The notes under the pieces were generated by a model, which was not told where the DNA came from, did no database searches, and saw only the letters and a list, made by a program, of their open reading frames with translations. This document shows, in pieces, positions 47,214 through 56,866 of a DNA stretch of 64,000 bases. Within the stretch, counting starts at the first letter, position 1, and the number at the start of each line of letters is the position of its first letter. The stretch comes from Casimicrobiaceae bacterium. Lineage in GTDB: Bacteria > Pseudomonadota > Gammaproteobacteria > Burkholderiales > Casimicrobiaceae. The stretch covers positions 1 through 64,000 of the forward strand of contig JAPKHK010000009.1 in assembly GCA_026646885.1 (NCBI GenBank), read 5' to 3'. The position numbers and the translations under genes are program-made.

Positions 47214-48944
47214 TCAGCCGGTCAGGCGCCGTTTGAGTGCTCGCGATACCATCCTGAGGCGCTGAGCGAGGGGAAAGCGCTTGAAGTTGGTCTTTACCGC
47301 GCCTTGGGTGAAGGCGGTGCGCTTGCTGTAGTCGATTTGCACGTCCACGATCACCGGACGATGCAGCGCAGCGTGGCGCGCGGCGTCGATGCCGGCGTCC
47401 AGATCGGTGTCGCTGGCGATACCCACGTATTCGGCGCCGGTAGCGATGGCCACGCCTTCGAGGTCGATGGCCCCGATCGCGGTGCAGGGTTTGCGGTTGT
47501 AGGGAATTTCCTGAGCCTGGGCGATTTGCGACAACTCGCCATCGTGAAAGACGAAGAACATCAGGCCCAGGCCGAGGCGGGTCGCGGTGACGATTTCCAT
47601 GCCGGTCATGAGGAAGGCGCCGTCGCCCACGATGGCACATACTTCGCGTCGCGGGTTGGCGATCTTGGCGCCGATCGCGGCTGGCACCGCGTAACCCATG
47701 GCGTTGAAGTCGGTCGGCACGATCAAGGTCTTCGCTTGGCGCACCGCGAAAAGCTCGGCGGTCAGATAGGTGTGGTTGCCGTCATCGACCGCGATCAGCG
47801 CATCGTCGGGCACGGCGGCGCGCAGCGCCGCAAAGAAGCGCGCCGGGTTAACTCGGCCGCCGCCGTCGTGCTTGAACCAGGCATCGAGGTAGGCATTCTT
47901 GTCTTCGAGGATTCGTGCCTGCAGGGCGGTGTTCGCTGGCCGCCCGGCCCCGAGTTTGTGCATTTCAGCGAGCAGCATCGGCAGCACTGCTTGGGCGTCG
48001 CCCTCGAGCCGCACCGTGGCAGGGTAGTTGGCGTCGAACACTTTGGGATTGATGTCGAGATGCACTAGCGTTTTGGGCACCGTGACGCCGAAGCTGCCGG
48101 TGGCGATCTCGCCAAAGCGGGTGCCCACGGCCAGCAGCGCATCGCAGTCGGCGAAAGCATGCTGAGCGGCGGGCACCGCGGCGGGGCCGAAACCAAAACC
48201 CACGTGCAGCGGATGGGCCGCGCAAAACGAGGAAAGCCCTTGCAAGGTTGTCGCTACCGGCGCCTGCAGAAACTCGGCGATGGCGCGCGTGCTGCGCTCC
48301 GCGTCGCGTGCCCCCCAGCCGACGAATAGGCCCGGGTGCTTTGCGGCGCAAAGCAGGCGTGCCGCCTCACTCACCAGCGCCGGCGCGGGCAGCGGGGCCA
48401 CGGGACGCGGCGGAGGCGGCGGCAGTTCGCCTGCCTCGCCGGGAAAAAGTTGCAGGTTGACCGGTAGTTCAATGAATACCGGCCCGGGTTCGCCGGAGTG
48501 GGCGATGGTGAACGCTTCGTAGATCGTCGGCACGATATCGGCATGTTCTTCTACCTTGAAGCAGGCCTTGGTCAAAGGGCGCATGAAGGCGAGCTGATCG
48601 ATCTCGTGCAGCTGATAGCGGCGACCGAGGTCGCCGCGGATGCCGCCGCTGATGATGAGCATGGGAATACCGCCCAGAAAAGCCTCGCCGATGCCGCTGG
48701 CGGCATGGGTAGCTCCGGCAGCGGGTACGATCGCCAGCGTGCCAGTGGTGTCCGAGCTGCGGCTGACGGCATCGGCCATGAACGAGGCGCCACCTTCATG
48801 GGTAACCAGGATCGGGGTGATCGACTTGGAGCTGTTCAGTTCGTCGTAGAGCTCGGTGTTGTGGACCCCGGGAATACCGAAGGTGAACCGTACACCCAGG
48901 GCTTCCAGAGCGTGCACCGCAAGTTGGGCGCCAGTGAGTCTCAT
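47214..48944 (-). CDS. Thiamine-diphosphate-dependent enzyme, acetolactate synthase-like
   Basis: This 576-aa enzyme has three-domain ThDP architecture. The catalytic glutamate is E50 (LVTHEGGASFMAD). In the ThDP/Mg motif GDG (GDGAFLMTG) the usual NN at the end is replaced by HD (FVFHDGELS). Substrate specificity is therefore unlikely to be that of IlvB; no small subunit (ilvN) is adjacent. It follows an FAD-binding dehydrogenase gene by nine bases, preceded by GAGGAGTAGCG. A joint catabolic role of the two is inferred. Confidence 0.85.
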   Translation of the reverse strand: MRLTGAQLAVHALEALGVRFTFGIPGVHNTELYDELNSSKSITPILVTHEGGASFMADAVSRSSDTTGTLAIVPAAGATHAASGIGEAFLGGIPMLIISGGIRGDLGRRYQLHEIDQLAFMRPLTKACFKVEEHADIVPTIYEAFTIAHSGEPGPVFIELPVNLQLFPGEAGELPPPPPRPVAPLPAPALVSEAARLLCAAKHPGLFVGWGARDAERSTRAIAEFLQAPVATTLQGLSSFCAAHPLHVGFGFGPAAVPAAQHAFADCDALLAVGTRFGEIATGSFGVTVPKTLVHLDINPKVFDANYPATVRLEGDAQAVLPMLLAEMHKLGAGRPANTALQARILEDKNAYLDAWFKHDGGGRVNPARFFAALRAAVPDDALIAVDDGNHTYLTAELFAVRQAKTLIVPTDFNAMGYAVPAAIGAKIANPRREVCAIVGDGAFLMTGMEIVTATRLGLGLMFFVFHDGELSQIAQAQEIPYNRKPCTAIGAIDLEGVAIATGAEYVGIASDTDLDAGIDAARHAALHRPVIVDVQIDYSKRTAFTQGAVKTNFKRFPLAQRLRMVSRALKRRLTG

Positions 48945-48953
48945 CGCTACTCC

Positions 48954-50555
48954 TCAAATGACCCGGGCCGCTTCGCGACCGGCGATTCTTCCTGACAAAA
49001 TGCACCCACCGAGAAAACTGCCTTCCAGGGCGCGCAGGCCGTGCATGCCGCCACCTCCAAAACCTGCGGCTTCACCGGCGACATAAAGCCCGGCGACAGG
49101 TTCGCCGGCGCGATCGAGCGCGCGGCTGGCGAGGTCCGTAGCCACCCCTCCCAGGCTCTTGCGGCTGATGATGAATTCGCGCACGGCGATGAACGGTCGC
49201 GCCGCAGGCTCGGCTATCCTCTGAAACTTGCAGGTACGGATGCGATCGCCCTTCCAAGCGCGCAGGTGAGCCAGACGCTGTAGCTGCTCGTCGGTAAACC
49301 TCCCCTCCCCCCGCGCGATATCGGCGTCGTAATTGGCCACGGCGCGTTGCACTGACTGGAGCTGAACCGCCTGATCGCCGTTCAAGGCATTCATGCGATC
49401 CACCAACTCGGGCAGGGTGTCGGCAACGACGAAGTCCGTGCAAGTCTCGACCATGTTGCGATAGAGCCAGCGGTTGCCGAACAGCAAATCGCGCAAAAAA
49501 GCGAAGAGGCGCCGCTCGCGGATCGAGGGATTGAACTCGGCTCCAGAGACGGCCAGTTCTTTCAAAGCGATTTTGCGGTTCATGAGCTGCCAGGAATACG
49601 CACGCTCTTGGCGACAAATTCGGGTGACCAGTTCGCGGGTGTCGAAGCCTGTGACCAGAGGTGGCTGGAACCGCTCGCCGCGCCAGTCGAGCCACAATGC
49701 CGAGCGTGGCGGCACGAGCGAGAGCCCATGCTGCGGCTTGCGTGGGTTTGGATGATGCACGCCCGCGGCGTAGTTCCACATCTTGTCGAGGTGGGTGAGT
49801 TCGGCGCCAACGGCTGCGGCGGCGTCGTGCAAACGCCCGTCGGCATAGCGGTGCGAGCCATTGAGCAGAGCATGCGGCGGCTCGCTCCAATCGCTGTGCC
49901 AATGCCGGCGCACGCGATCGAGATCGCCGTTGATGCCGCCGGCGGCGAGGATCACCGCGCCGGCGCGATATTCGAACGGCCGCTCGCCGTCCTCGCCTTT
50001 CCCCGCGACGCCCACGACGCGGCCGCGTTCTGTGAGCAAGTGCTCGACGCGCGCACCAAAGCGCAATGTGAGCTTGTTGGCCCGGGGGTGTCTGCGCAGG
50101 CGCTCGATGAGGCGCAAGGCCAGTACATGACCGGTGCCCCAAACCAGGTGGAAGCGCGGCACCGAGTTGCCGCGGGTGGCGAGCCCGCGCTCGACCCAGT
50201 TCGGAACTGGAAAGAACTTGATGCCGCCGCCTCGCAGCCAATCGCCGACCTCGGCGCCGCAGCGTTCTACATATGCGCTCGCCCATGCACGGGGCCAGCG
50301 ATCTCGATCGGCAATCTCGCCAAAGGCGAGCCAGTCGGCCAACGCCAATTCGGGGCTGTCCTTGATGCCCTGGCGTCTTTGTTCCGGGCTATCGACCAGA
50401 AAAATGCCGCCGAAGCTTTCCTTGGCCAGCCCACCAAAGTGCTCTTCTGCGTCACGGTCGAGCAGCAGCACCGAGCGTCCGGCGTCGATCAGTTCGATGG
50501 CTGCACAGATGCCAGCAATGCCGCCGCCGACGACAAGAGCGTCGCAAGAATCCAT
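48954..50555 (-). CDS. FAD-binding dehydrogenase (KstD/fumarate-reductase flavoprotein family)
   Basis: This 533-aa flavoprotein has the N-terminal Rossmann FAD motif VVGGGIAGICAAIEL and a C-terminal GLYVAGEAAGFGGGGMHGLRALEGS (quoted in part) typical of the FAD-binding_2/KstD-like group. Family members dehydrogenate steroids or related compounds or reduce double bonds; the substrate here is unknown. A strong AGGAGGAG ribosome binding site precedes the ATG. It is cotranscribed with the TPP enzyme. Confidence 0.85.
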   Translation of the reverse strand: MDSCDALVVGGGIAGICAAIELIDAGRSVLLLDRDAEEHFGGLAKESFGGIFLVDSPEQRRQGIKDSPELALADWLAFGEIADRDRWPRAWASAYVERCGAEVGDWLRGGGIKFFPVPNWVERGLATRGNSVPRFHLVWGTGHVLALRLIERLRRHPRANKLTLRFGARVEHLLTERGRVVGVAGKGEDGERPFEYRAGAVILAAGGINGDLDRVRRHWHSDWSEPPHALLNGSHRYADGRLHDAAAAVGAELTHLDKMWNYAAGVHHPNPRKPQHGLSLVPPRSALWLDWRGERFQPPLVTGFDTRELVTRICRQERAYSWQLMNRKIALKELAVSGAEFNPSIRERRLFAFLRDLLFGNRWLYRNMVETCTDFVVADTLPELVDRMNALNGDQAVQLQSVQRAVANYDADIARGEGRFTDEQLQRLAHLRAWKGDRIRTCKFQRIAEPAARPFIAVREFIISRKSLGGVATDLASRALDRAGEPVAGLYVAGEAAGFGGGGMHGLRALEGSFLGGCILSGRIAGREAARVI

Positions 50556-50657
50556 GGTCTCCTCCTCGGCGCATTCTGGAGCCAGAAAGGCCCGCAGGCA
50601 AGGGCACTTCGCCGGTATTGCGCGCCGTGCGTGAGCGGCGGCGTGACGCTTGCTCGA

Positions 50658-51578
50658 TCAGGCGCGGCGAGCGTTACTGCGCGCCTCGCTGTAGCGCGCG
50701 CTGCGCGCAGGCAATGGCCGGGTTCTGGCCTTGGTCTGGACCGACTGGCCGCTTGCCTCCATCCACTTCTTGATGCGGTTGGCGTCGCCGATGCGGCTGT
50801 TTTTGCCTATGGAATCGAGCAGGACGATTACCACCGGGCGACTGGCGATGGTCGCCATCATCACCAGACAACGGCCGGCTTCGCGGATGAAGCCGGTTTT
50901 GGAGAGGCTGATGTCCCAATGAACGTTCTTCACCAGACCGTTGGTATTGCGGTAATCGAGCGGGCGCCGATAGGGAGACACCTCGACGGCGTAGCTTAGC
51001 GAGGTGGAGTATTCACGGATCAGCGGATAGTCGGCGGCGGCGATCACGAGGCGCGCCAGGTCCTCCGCCGTCGCGACATTGTCGCTGGAAAGCCCGGTGG
51101 GGTCGGCGAAACGCGCGTGGCTCATGCCAACTAGCAGCGCCTTAGCGTTCATCGCCTGTACGAAGGCCGCGGTTCCACCTGGGTAGTTGCGGCCAAGAGC
51201 CGCCGCGGCTCGGTTTTCCGAGGACATCAACGCGAGGCGCAGAAGCTCACGGCGCGACAATTCGCTGCCGGGGCGCAAGCGCGAGTGGCTGCCTTTGATG
51301 GTGTCGATATCCGCTTCATCGATCATGAGGCGTTCATCCAGCGGCAGCCCTGCATCGAGCACCACCATCGCCGTCATCAGTTTGGTAATCGAGGCGATCG
51401 GCGTGATGCTATTGGGGTTCTTGGCGTAAATGGGCCGATCTTGCTCGGTATCCAGCACCAATGCGCTTGCTGAGCGCAGCTTCAGGCGCGCTGCAACCAG
51501 ATCAGTTCCCCAGGCCGGAGCGAGGGCCAGGCAATAGCCAACAATGATCAAAAAAACATATAGATAAGCGCGATTCAT
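50658..51578 (-). CDS. pbpG: D-alanyl-D-alanine endopeptidase (PBP7/PbpG, S11 family)
   Basis: This is a periplasmic serine peptidase of 306 aa that cleaves peptidoglycan cross-links. A signal peptide (residues 1-24) precedes the active-site SITK (S63, K66), followed by SSEN and KTG motifs. The C-terminal tail is basic (RPLPARSARYSEARSNARRA). The ATG at 51578 is preferred to a TTG at 51596. It lies after the FAD/TPP genes in a separate unit. Confidence 0.93.
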   Translation of the reverse strand: MNRAYLYVFLIIVGYCLALAPAWGTDLVAARLKLRSASALVLDTEQDRPIYAKNPNSITPIASITKLMTAMVVLDAGLPLDERLMIDEADIDTIKGSHSRLRPGSELSRRELLRLALMSSENRAAAALGRNYPGGTAAFVQAMNAKALLVGMSHARFADPTGLSSDNVATAEDLARLVIAAADYPLIREYSTSLSYAVEVSPYRRPLDYRNTNGLVKNVHWDISLSKTGFIREAGRCLVMMATIASRPVVIVLLDSIGKNSRIGDANRIKKWMEASGQSVQTKARTRPLPARSARYSEARSNARRA

Positions 51579-51760
51579 GATAAATGATATCGGCAAGACA
51601 GCTTTTATATAGCATATTTAGGTGGTTATCGCCAAGCGGCCAGCCGATCGGCGGCCAGTAGGGCGGCAATGGTGAACCGAGGCGCTCGATACCCGAGTCG
51701 GTCGAACCGACATCCAGTGGTGCTGGCCGTCGCCGCCCAATCGACCCGTGCGTTGCCGAG

Positions 51761-53578
51761 TCAAGCAACGGCGAGATCTGGGGTATGGCGCGCTTCGTCC
51801 TTTTGTAGAGCCCACATGCGCGCATAAGTGCCTTCGCGGGCCAGAAGTTCGGAGTGGGTGCCGCGCTCGGTGATGCGGCCATGCTCCAGCACCAGTATGC
51901 AATCGGCATCGACGATGGTCGAAAGCCGGTGGGCGATGGTCAGCGTGGTGCGGTTCTCCGCGATCTTTTTGAGTTCCGCTTGGATAGCCTTCTCCGCTTT
52001 TGAATCGAGCGCCGAGGTGGCTTCATCGAAAATCAGGAAACGCGGGTTCTTCAGAATGGCGCGGGCAATGGCGACGCGCTGCTTTTCGCCGCCGGAGAGT
52101 TTGAGTCCGCGCTCGCCCACGGTGGTCGCGTAGCCTTCGGGCAGGCTCGCAATGAAGTCGTGTATATGTGCCAAGCGCGCGGCCTCCTCGATTTCCTCCC
52201 GGCTTGCGCCCGGTCGGCCATAGGCAATGTTGTATTCGATACTGTCGTTGAAGAGTACGGTGTCCTGGGGCACAATGCCGATGGCGGAGCGTAAGCTGTC
52301 CTGGCGCACTTCGCGCAAGTCCTGGCCGTCGATAGTGATCGCTCCACCGCTTACGTCGTAAAAGCGAAAGAGCAGCCGTGCGAGCGTCGATTTCCCCGAT
52401 CCGCTGGGCCCCACAACGGCGTAATTCTGCCCGGGAGGAATGGTGAAATCGACGCCGTGCAGAATCTGGCGGTTGGCTTCGTAAAAAAAATCTACCTGTT
52501 CGAAGCGCAGCTCGCCCATCCTCACCGCTAGCGGCAGAGCGCCGGGGGCATCGCGCACCTCGGCGTTTTCGCGGGAGAGTTCGAACATGCGTTCCATGTC
52601 GGCCAGCGATTGCTTGATTTCGCGATAGACCACGCCCAGGAAATTGAGCGGAATGTAGAGCTGGATCATGAAAGCATTGACCAGCACCAGGTCTCCCAGC
52701 GTCATGCTGCCATCGACCACGCCAACGGTGGCGCGCCACATCACCAGCGTGACGCCAATGGCGATGATGGCGCTCTGCCCTACGTTGAGCGCAGACAGCG
52801 AGCTTTGGCTCTTCAGCGCGGCGTGCTCCCAACGTTGCAGACTTTCGTCGTAGCGCCGCGCTTCGTAGTCTTCGTTGCCGAAATACTTTACCGTTTCGTA
52901 ATTGAGCAGGCTGTCCACCGCGCGGGTGTTGGCGCGGGAATCGAGTTCGTTCATGGCGCGCCGGAAGTGGGTACGCCATTCCGTGATGGTGATGGTGTAA
53001 ATGATGTAGGCAACCAGAACGCCGAAGGTGATGAGAATAAAGCTGGGGTCGTACTTGGCGATCAGCACGATGCTCACCAGCGTGATCTCGAGCAGCGTAG
53101 GCAAGATGCTGAACAGCGTGTAGGACAGTAGCGAGTTGATGCCGCGGGTGCCGCGCTCGACATCGCGGGTGAGGCCGCCGGTCTGGCGCTGCAAATGAAA
53201 CCTCAGGGAAAGCGCGTGTAGGTGACGGAACACCTCCAGGGCAATGCGTCGCATCGCGCCTTGCGTGACCTTGGCGAAGACCAGTTCGCGCAATTCGGTG
53301 AACAGAGTGGTCGAGAGCCTCAAAAAGCCATAGGCGGCCAGGAGTGCCAGCGGTACGGCCAGCATCTGCTGGGGCTGCGCTAGGCCATCGACGATGTCCT
53401 TGAGCACCAGCGGTACCGCCACGTTGGCGAGTTTGGCAATGACCAGGAAATTAAGGGCGATACCAATACGTCCACGGTAGGCCCAGAGGTAGGGCCACAG
53501 TGTGCGCAGGGTGGACCAATCGTTGCGAGGGCGCTTGGAGGGCGCGGCTTCGGGTGGGGCGTGCTGATGGCGAATCAC
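51761..53578 (-). CDS. Atm1-like ABC exporter (fused membrane and ATPase domains)
   Basis: This 605-aa half-transporter has six membrane helices (residues 30-330) and an ATPase domain with Walker [10 protein letters not shown], signature [16 protein letters not shown] and Walker [12 protein letters not shown]. The segment [15 protein letters not shown] and the helical hairpin order match the HMT/ATM1 subgroup, which exports glutathione-metal or sulfur compounds in mitochondria and alphaproteobacteria. Export of such conjugates is inferred. It overlaps clsB by four bases. Confidence 0.88.
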   Translation of the reverse strand: MIRHQHAPPEAAPSKRPRNDWSTLRTLWPYLWAYRGRIGIALNFLVIAKLANVAVPLVLKDIVDGLAQPQQMLAVPLALLAAYGFLRLSTTLFTELRELVFAKVTQGAMRRIALEVFRHLHALSLRFHLQRQTGGLTRDVERGTRGINSLLSYTLFSILPTLLEITLVSIVLIAKYDPSFILITFGVLVAYIIYTITITEWRTHFRRAMNELDSRANTRAVDSLLNYETVKYFGNEDYEARRYDESLQRWEHAALKSQSSLSALNVGQSAIIAIGVTLVMWRATVGVVDGSMTLGDLVLVNAFMIQLYIPLNFLGVVYREIKQSLADMERMFELSRENAEVRDAPGALPLAVRMGELRFEQVDFFYEANRQILHGVDFTIPPGQNYAVVGPSGSGKSTLARLLFRFYDVSGGAITIDGQDLREVRQDSLRSAIGIVPQDTVLFNDSIEYNIAYGRPGASREEIEEAARLAHIHDFIASLPEGYATTVGERGLKLSGGEKQRVAIARAILKNPRFLIFDEATSALDSKAEKAIQAELKKIAENRTTLTIAHRLSTIVDADCILVLEHGRITERGTHSELLAREGTYARMWALQKDEARHTPDLAVA

Positions 53579-54795
53579 GACGAAATTTTACCAGAGCGCT
53601 TGGTCCGACCTGCGCGGCGCCGCCGACCGGTGACCTGCCATTGCGGGCCGTAGCCGACCAGCCCGGTCAAGATGCGCACCATCCCGTAAGCCAGCCATGC
53701 CACCGCTTTGTAGGCGCGGCCCCGGCTGGCCCAATCCGAGGGAGCGACGCGCCGGGTGCCTCGTTCCTGCATGTCTCGAATCGCCGCGCGCAGCTCATCG
53801 GCGAACTTCGCATCACGAGCAACCACATTGGCTTCGCGCGAAAGCAGCAAGCTGAAAGGATCGATGTTGCTCGAACCCACGGTTGCCCAGCGCTGGTCGA
53901 TCACTGCCACCTTGGCATGCATAAAGCTGTAGTGATGTTCGTGGATTTCGATGCCGGCCTGCAGGAAACTCCCGTACAGAGCGCGGGTGGCGAAGTGTAG
54001 CAACAGGTACTCGACCCGCCCTTGGAGTATCAACACCACGCGCACGCCTCGCTCCGCAGCCGCCAGAAGCGCGTGGCGGAACCTGAGGCCCGGCAGGAAA
54101 TAAGCGTTCGCAATGATGATTTCCTGTTTGGCCAGGCGAATGGCGGCGAGGTATGCGCTCTCGATGCTGCGACGATTGCGCAGGTTGTCGCGAATGAGGA
54201 ATTTGGCTTCCTGGTTGCCGACTCGCGCGGCGGATGGGCGCTCGCCGAAGAGCGGATAACTGGCCTGCTTGAGGGTAACGATTTCGACGATGCTCCACAG
54301 GCGCTTCATGGTCTCGACGATTGTGCCCAGGGCTGGGCCCTCGATGGCCACGGCGAAGTCCACGCGTGGCGGCACGTGCCGCGGAGTGTTCTCGTCGGCA
54401 ATGATGTTGATGCCGCCGACAAAAGCCAAGCGCCCGTCGATTTGGCACAGTTTGCGATGCAGTCGCCGCAAACGGTGCAGGCGAAAATGCCAGGGCGCGA
54501 TTTCCGGGCGATAAAAGGCGAAGCGCACGCCGCCCGCCGTGAGTTCCTCGATGAGGTCTTCCGGCAGATAGTCGTGCGAGCCCCAGCCGTCGACCAGCAC
54601 GTGTGTGGCCACTCCACGCTGGGCGGCGCGAAGCAGCGCCGCGGTAACTGCCTGTCCGGCAGCGTCGTCGGCGAAAATATACGTTTCCAGGAAGACCTCT
54701 TGGGTGGCGCCGTCGATCCCGGCGATCAGCGCTGGGAAATACTCAGCCCCGTTGCGCAGCAGCGTCAGTCGATGGCCGCCGACAAAACGTTTCAT
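53575..54795 (-). CDS. clsB: Cardiolipin synthase ClsB
   Basis: ClsB is a phospholipase D-family enzyme that joins two phosphatidylglycerols or PG with PE. It is 406 aa. Two HKD motifs are intact: [16 protein letters not shown] (H113) and [18 protein letters not shown]. The ATG at 54795 overlaps the upstream EEP gene (ATGA). The larger frame is a shadow. Its neighbours match E. coli ybhP-clsB. Confidence 0.93.
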   Translation of the reverse strand: MKRFVGGHRLTLLRNGAEYFPALIAGIDGATQEVFLETYIFADDAAGQAVTAALLRAAQRGVATHVLVDGWGSHDYLPEDLIEELTAGGVRFAFYRPEIAPWHFRLHRLRRLHRKLCQIDGRLAFVGGINIIADENTPRHVPPRVDFAVAIEGPALGTIVETMKRLWSIVEIVTLKQASYPLFGERPSAARVGNQEAKFLIRDNLRNRRSIESAYLAAIRLAKQEIIIANAYFLPGLRFRHALLAAAERGVRVVLILQGRVEYLLLHFATRALYGSFLQAGIEIHEHHYSFMHAKVAVIDQRWATVGSSNIDPFSLLLSREANVVARDAKFADELRAAIRDMQERGTRRVAPSDWASRGRAYKAVAWLAYGMVRILTGLVGYGPQWQVTGRRRRAGRTKRSGKISS

Positions 54796-55541
54796 GCCAA
54801 TTCGAAATCCGCGGTCAGCGCGGCATGATCTGACAGCCGCGAGCGCGGGTTGGCATAGTGCACCCCCACGCCGCGAGGCAAGAGTCCGCGGGCGTAAATG
54901 CGGTCTAGGCGAAACACCGGGAGCACTGCCGGAAAGGTGCGCGCAGGGCGCCCCTTGACGGTTTCGAACACCTCGACCACTCCCAGACGTTCCTTGAGCA
55001 TGCGATTGGCTTTGTGACGCCAATCGTTGAAATCCCCGGCAATGATCAGCGGAGCGTGCGCGGGCACGAGCGCCTCGATGCGCTCACATAGGGCGAGAAT
55101 CTGCCACTGCCGGCCTTGTTCAAAAAGGCCCAGATGAACGTTAATGCAATGCAGCAATTCCGGCGAGCGAGGGATTTGCAACTCGCAGTGCAGCAACCCT
55201 CTGTTTTCAAAGGCGTGCGCTGAAATGTCCTCGTTATCGATCGAAGTGATAGGGAAACGAGTCAACACGGCGTTGCCGTGGTGGCCATGTTCATAGACCG
55301 CGTTCTTGCCGTAAGCAACTTCGCTCCACACGCTGTCGGCTAGAAACTCGTGCTGTGGCTTGACTGGCCAATCGAGGTAGCGATCAGCGTGGCGGGCGTT
55401 GGCGCCAACGACTTCCTGCAAGAACACCACGTCAGCGTGCAAGCCTTGGAGCCGCTCGCGCAGCTCATGGATCACCATATGGCGATTGAGGTGCGAGAAG
55501 CCCTTGTGAATGTTATAGGTCGCAACGCGAAATTGCGTCAT
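54792..55541 (-). CDS. Endonuclease/exonuclease/phosphatase family protein (YbhP-like)
   Basis: This 249-aa EEP-fold phosphodiesterase starts MTQFRVATYNIHKG, the family N-terminus, with VVFLQEVVG, APLIIAGDFNDWR and SDHAALTADF metal-binding motifs. It is the upstream partner of clsB, as in E. coli. Activity on lipids or nucleic acids is not established. Confidence 0.9.
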   Translation of the reverse strand: MTQFRVATYNIHKGFSHLNRHMVIHELRERLQGLHADVVFLQEVVGANARHADRYLDWPVKPQHEFLADSVWSEVAYGKNAVYEHGHHGNAVLTRFPITSIDNEDISAHAFENRGLLHCELQIPRSPELLHCINVHLGLFEQGRQWQILALCERIEALVPAHAPLIIAGDFNDWRHKANRMLKERLGVVEVFETVKGRPARTFPAVLPVFRLDRIYARGLLPRGVGVHYANPRSRLSDHAALTADFELA

Positions 55542-55618
55542 ACCCCGCCTTGGAAAAGCATCCTAATTCTATATGGGGGCAGTTCTGCTGGCCAACAATC
55601 GACGCGCAGGTTCTAGGC

Positions 55619-55647
55619 AAAAAAAAGCGCAACCATCAAGGTTGCGC
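55619..55647 (-). terminator. Strong intrinsic terminator on the minus strand
   Basis: GCGCAACC-TTGAT-GGTTGCGC (stem 8 bp, 55647-55627) is followed by eight T on the minus strand. No gene lies between it and the OsmC gene, so it must end a non-coding transcript. Confidence 0.85.
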
Positions 55648-55721
55648 CAATATTCCGCCATAGGAGGAGGATGGAGGAATTTGGCCCGCTAGAGAGAAGG
55701 AGGAGGCTCTGAACAAGCGGA
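55619..55721 (-). ncRNA. Candidate small RNA with anti-Shine-Dalgarno CCUCC motifs
   Basis: A minus-strand promoter-like pair TTGTGC (55755-55750) and TTATCT (55732-55727), 17 bases apart, would start a 103-base transcript. It ends at a strong terminator. The RNA has no ORF and holds CCTCCTCC near 55704, then CCTCC and CCTCCTCC near 55677 and 55670, which are complementary to ribosome binding sites. It lies antisense to no gene, between the EEP gene and the OsmC gene. No RNA family was recognised. Confidence 0.55.
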
Positions 55722-55745
55722 CCGTGAGATAATTCTGGCATATTG

Positions 55746-55781
55746 CACTGCACAATGCAAGTGCAATGTTGCGGTGCAGTG
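55746..55781. promoter_or_regulatory. Nested inverted repeats overlapping the small RNA promoter
   Basis: CACTGCAC (55746-55753) pairs with GTGCAGTG (55774-55781). A second repeat TTGCACT (55744-55750) pairs with AGTGCAA (55760-55766). The TGC/GCA-rich pattern resembles sites bound by PhaR in polyhydroxyalkanoate-storing betaproteobacteria; this is inference. It could control both the minus-strand RNA and the OsmC gene. Confidence 0.5.
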
Positions 55782-55825
55782 AAGGTGAAATGATTGTCTG
55801 CTGAGGCGGCTCACGGAGGTGGAAA

Positions 55826-56245
55826 ATGATGAAAGCCAGGCTGAAATGGATAGAGGGAATGAGTTTTGTTGCTGAATCCGGGAGCGGACATGCCCTGGTC
55901 CTGGACGCCGCGCCGGATATCGGCGGACGCAACCTGGGCCCGCGGCCGATGGAACTCCTGCTCATGGGCGCCGGCGGTTGCAGTGGCATCGATGTGATGC
56001 TGATTCTCAAGAAGGCTCGCCAGGACGTCGTCGATTGCGTGGTCGAGATCGAAGCCGAGCGCGCCGAGTCCGATCCCAAGGTGTTTACTCGCCTCGTCTT
56101 CCGCTACCGGGTGAGCGGTCGCGCCCTGAGCCGATCCCACGTGGAACGCGCGGTCGCTTTGTCCAAGGAGAAATATTGTTCGGCCTCGGTGATGCTGGGC
56201 AAGACCGCCGCCATCGAAACCGCCGTCGAAGTCATCGAGATCTAG
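55826..56245 (+). CDS. OsmC-family protein (YhfA-like)
   Basis: This is a 139-aa OsmC/Ohr-superfamily protein with the RPMELLLMGAGGCSGIDVM motif. It has the first redox cysteine (C in AGGCSG) and a second cysteine in EKYCSASVML, so peroxidase activity is possible. Members of this subgroup are close to YhfA, whose function is unknown. The ATG at 55826 is preceded by GGAGGTGG. Confidence 0.9.
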   Translation: MMKARLKWIEGMSFVAESGSGHALVLDAAPDIGGRNLGPRPMELLLMGAGGCSGIDVMLILKKARQDVVDCVVEIEAERAESDPKVFTRLVFRYRVSGRALSRSHVERAVALSKEKYCSASVMLGKTAAIETAVEVIEI

Positions 56246-56338
56246 CGGCGGCGAGTGTTTCCGCCGCCGAGTTTGAGTTTTGAACGTCGCTGAGGCGCTC
56301 GGCAAGCGACGTGTCCCCGTGGCTACTCCACGGGCGGG
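56246..56338. terminator. Three consecutive hairpins between convergent OsmC and PCu(A)C genes
   Basis: CGGCGG/CCGCCG directly after the OsmC stop, then CGTCGCT (56285-56291)/AGCGACG (56305-56311), then CCCGTGG-CTACT-CCACGGG (56316-56334). The first is followed by a T-containing tail (GAGTTTGAGTTTT) and is the likely OsmC terminator. The others may serve the minus-strand gene. Confidence 0.55.
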
Positions 56339-56800
56339 CTAGTGCTTGTGGCCATGCCCTTGCTGCATACCCATGCCCAGCCCTCGCACCGGTGCCTGTA
56401 CCTCCAAGGTCGTTTTCTTCTTGGCATCGTCTTCGAGGGTCAGCGTGATCGGCACGACGTCGCCGTTCTTGAGCGGCACCTTGAGGTCGATGAGCATGAT
56501 ATGGTAGCCCCCCGGTGCGAGCCGCACGGTCTTGCCTTGGGGGAGCGACAGCTCTGGGACGGCATACATCTTCATTACTCCGTCTTTCATTTCCATGGCA
56601 TGCAGTTCGACGATTTTCGCCGCGGGTGATGTTGCGGCAACGAGCTTGAGATCCTTCTCCGCCTTGAGGTCCATGAACGCGCCGGTGGCTTTCTGTCCCT
56701 CGACCGTGCCGCGCACCCAGGGCGTGTCTATAGCAAGCTGGGCCAATGCGGGTAATGCTTGAAGGCAGAGGGCGAAGGCGAGGATTGCGGTCTTACGCAT
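56339..56800 (-). CDS. Periplasmic copper chaperone PCu(A)C
   Basis: This 153-aa protein of the DUF461/PCu(A)C family carries Cu(I) to cytochrome oxidase assembly in the periplasm. A signal peptide (residues 1-20, ending LPALA) is followed by the copper motif: His and Met in VELHAMEMKDGVMKM, and HIM in GGYHIMLIDL. The tail MGMQQGHGHKH is rich in His and Met and may bind more metal. The ATG at 56800 gives the signal peptide; the upstream extension was rejected. It is monocistronic. Confidence 0.93.
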   Translation of the reverse strand: MRKTAILAFALCLQALPALAQLAIDTPWVRGTVEGQKATGAFMDLKAEKDLKLVAATSPAAKIVELHAMEMKDGVMKMYAVPELSLPQGKTVRLAPGGYHIMLIDLKVPLKNGDVVPITLTLEDDAKKKTTLEVQAPVRGLGMGMQQGHGHKH

Positions 56801-56866
56801 GTTGTCTCCAGAAAAAAAAGTGTAACGCACCGCCGGCGAGCCAGTGTCGCGCTGGTGCAAGGGCGG

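Noticed and set aside
49608-50999. A 463-codon plus-strand ORF
   Set aside because: It is antisense to the FAD dehydrogenase and pbpG genes, which have clear domains. Its sequence has no recognisable family and is a by-product of GC-rich codon use.
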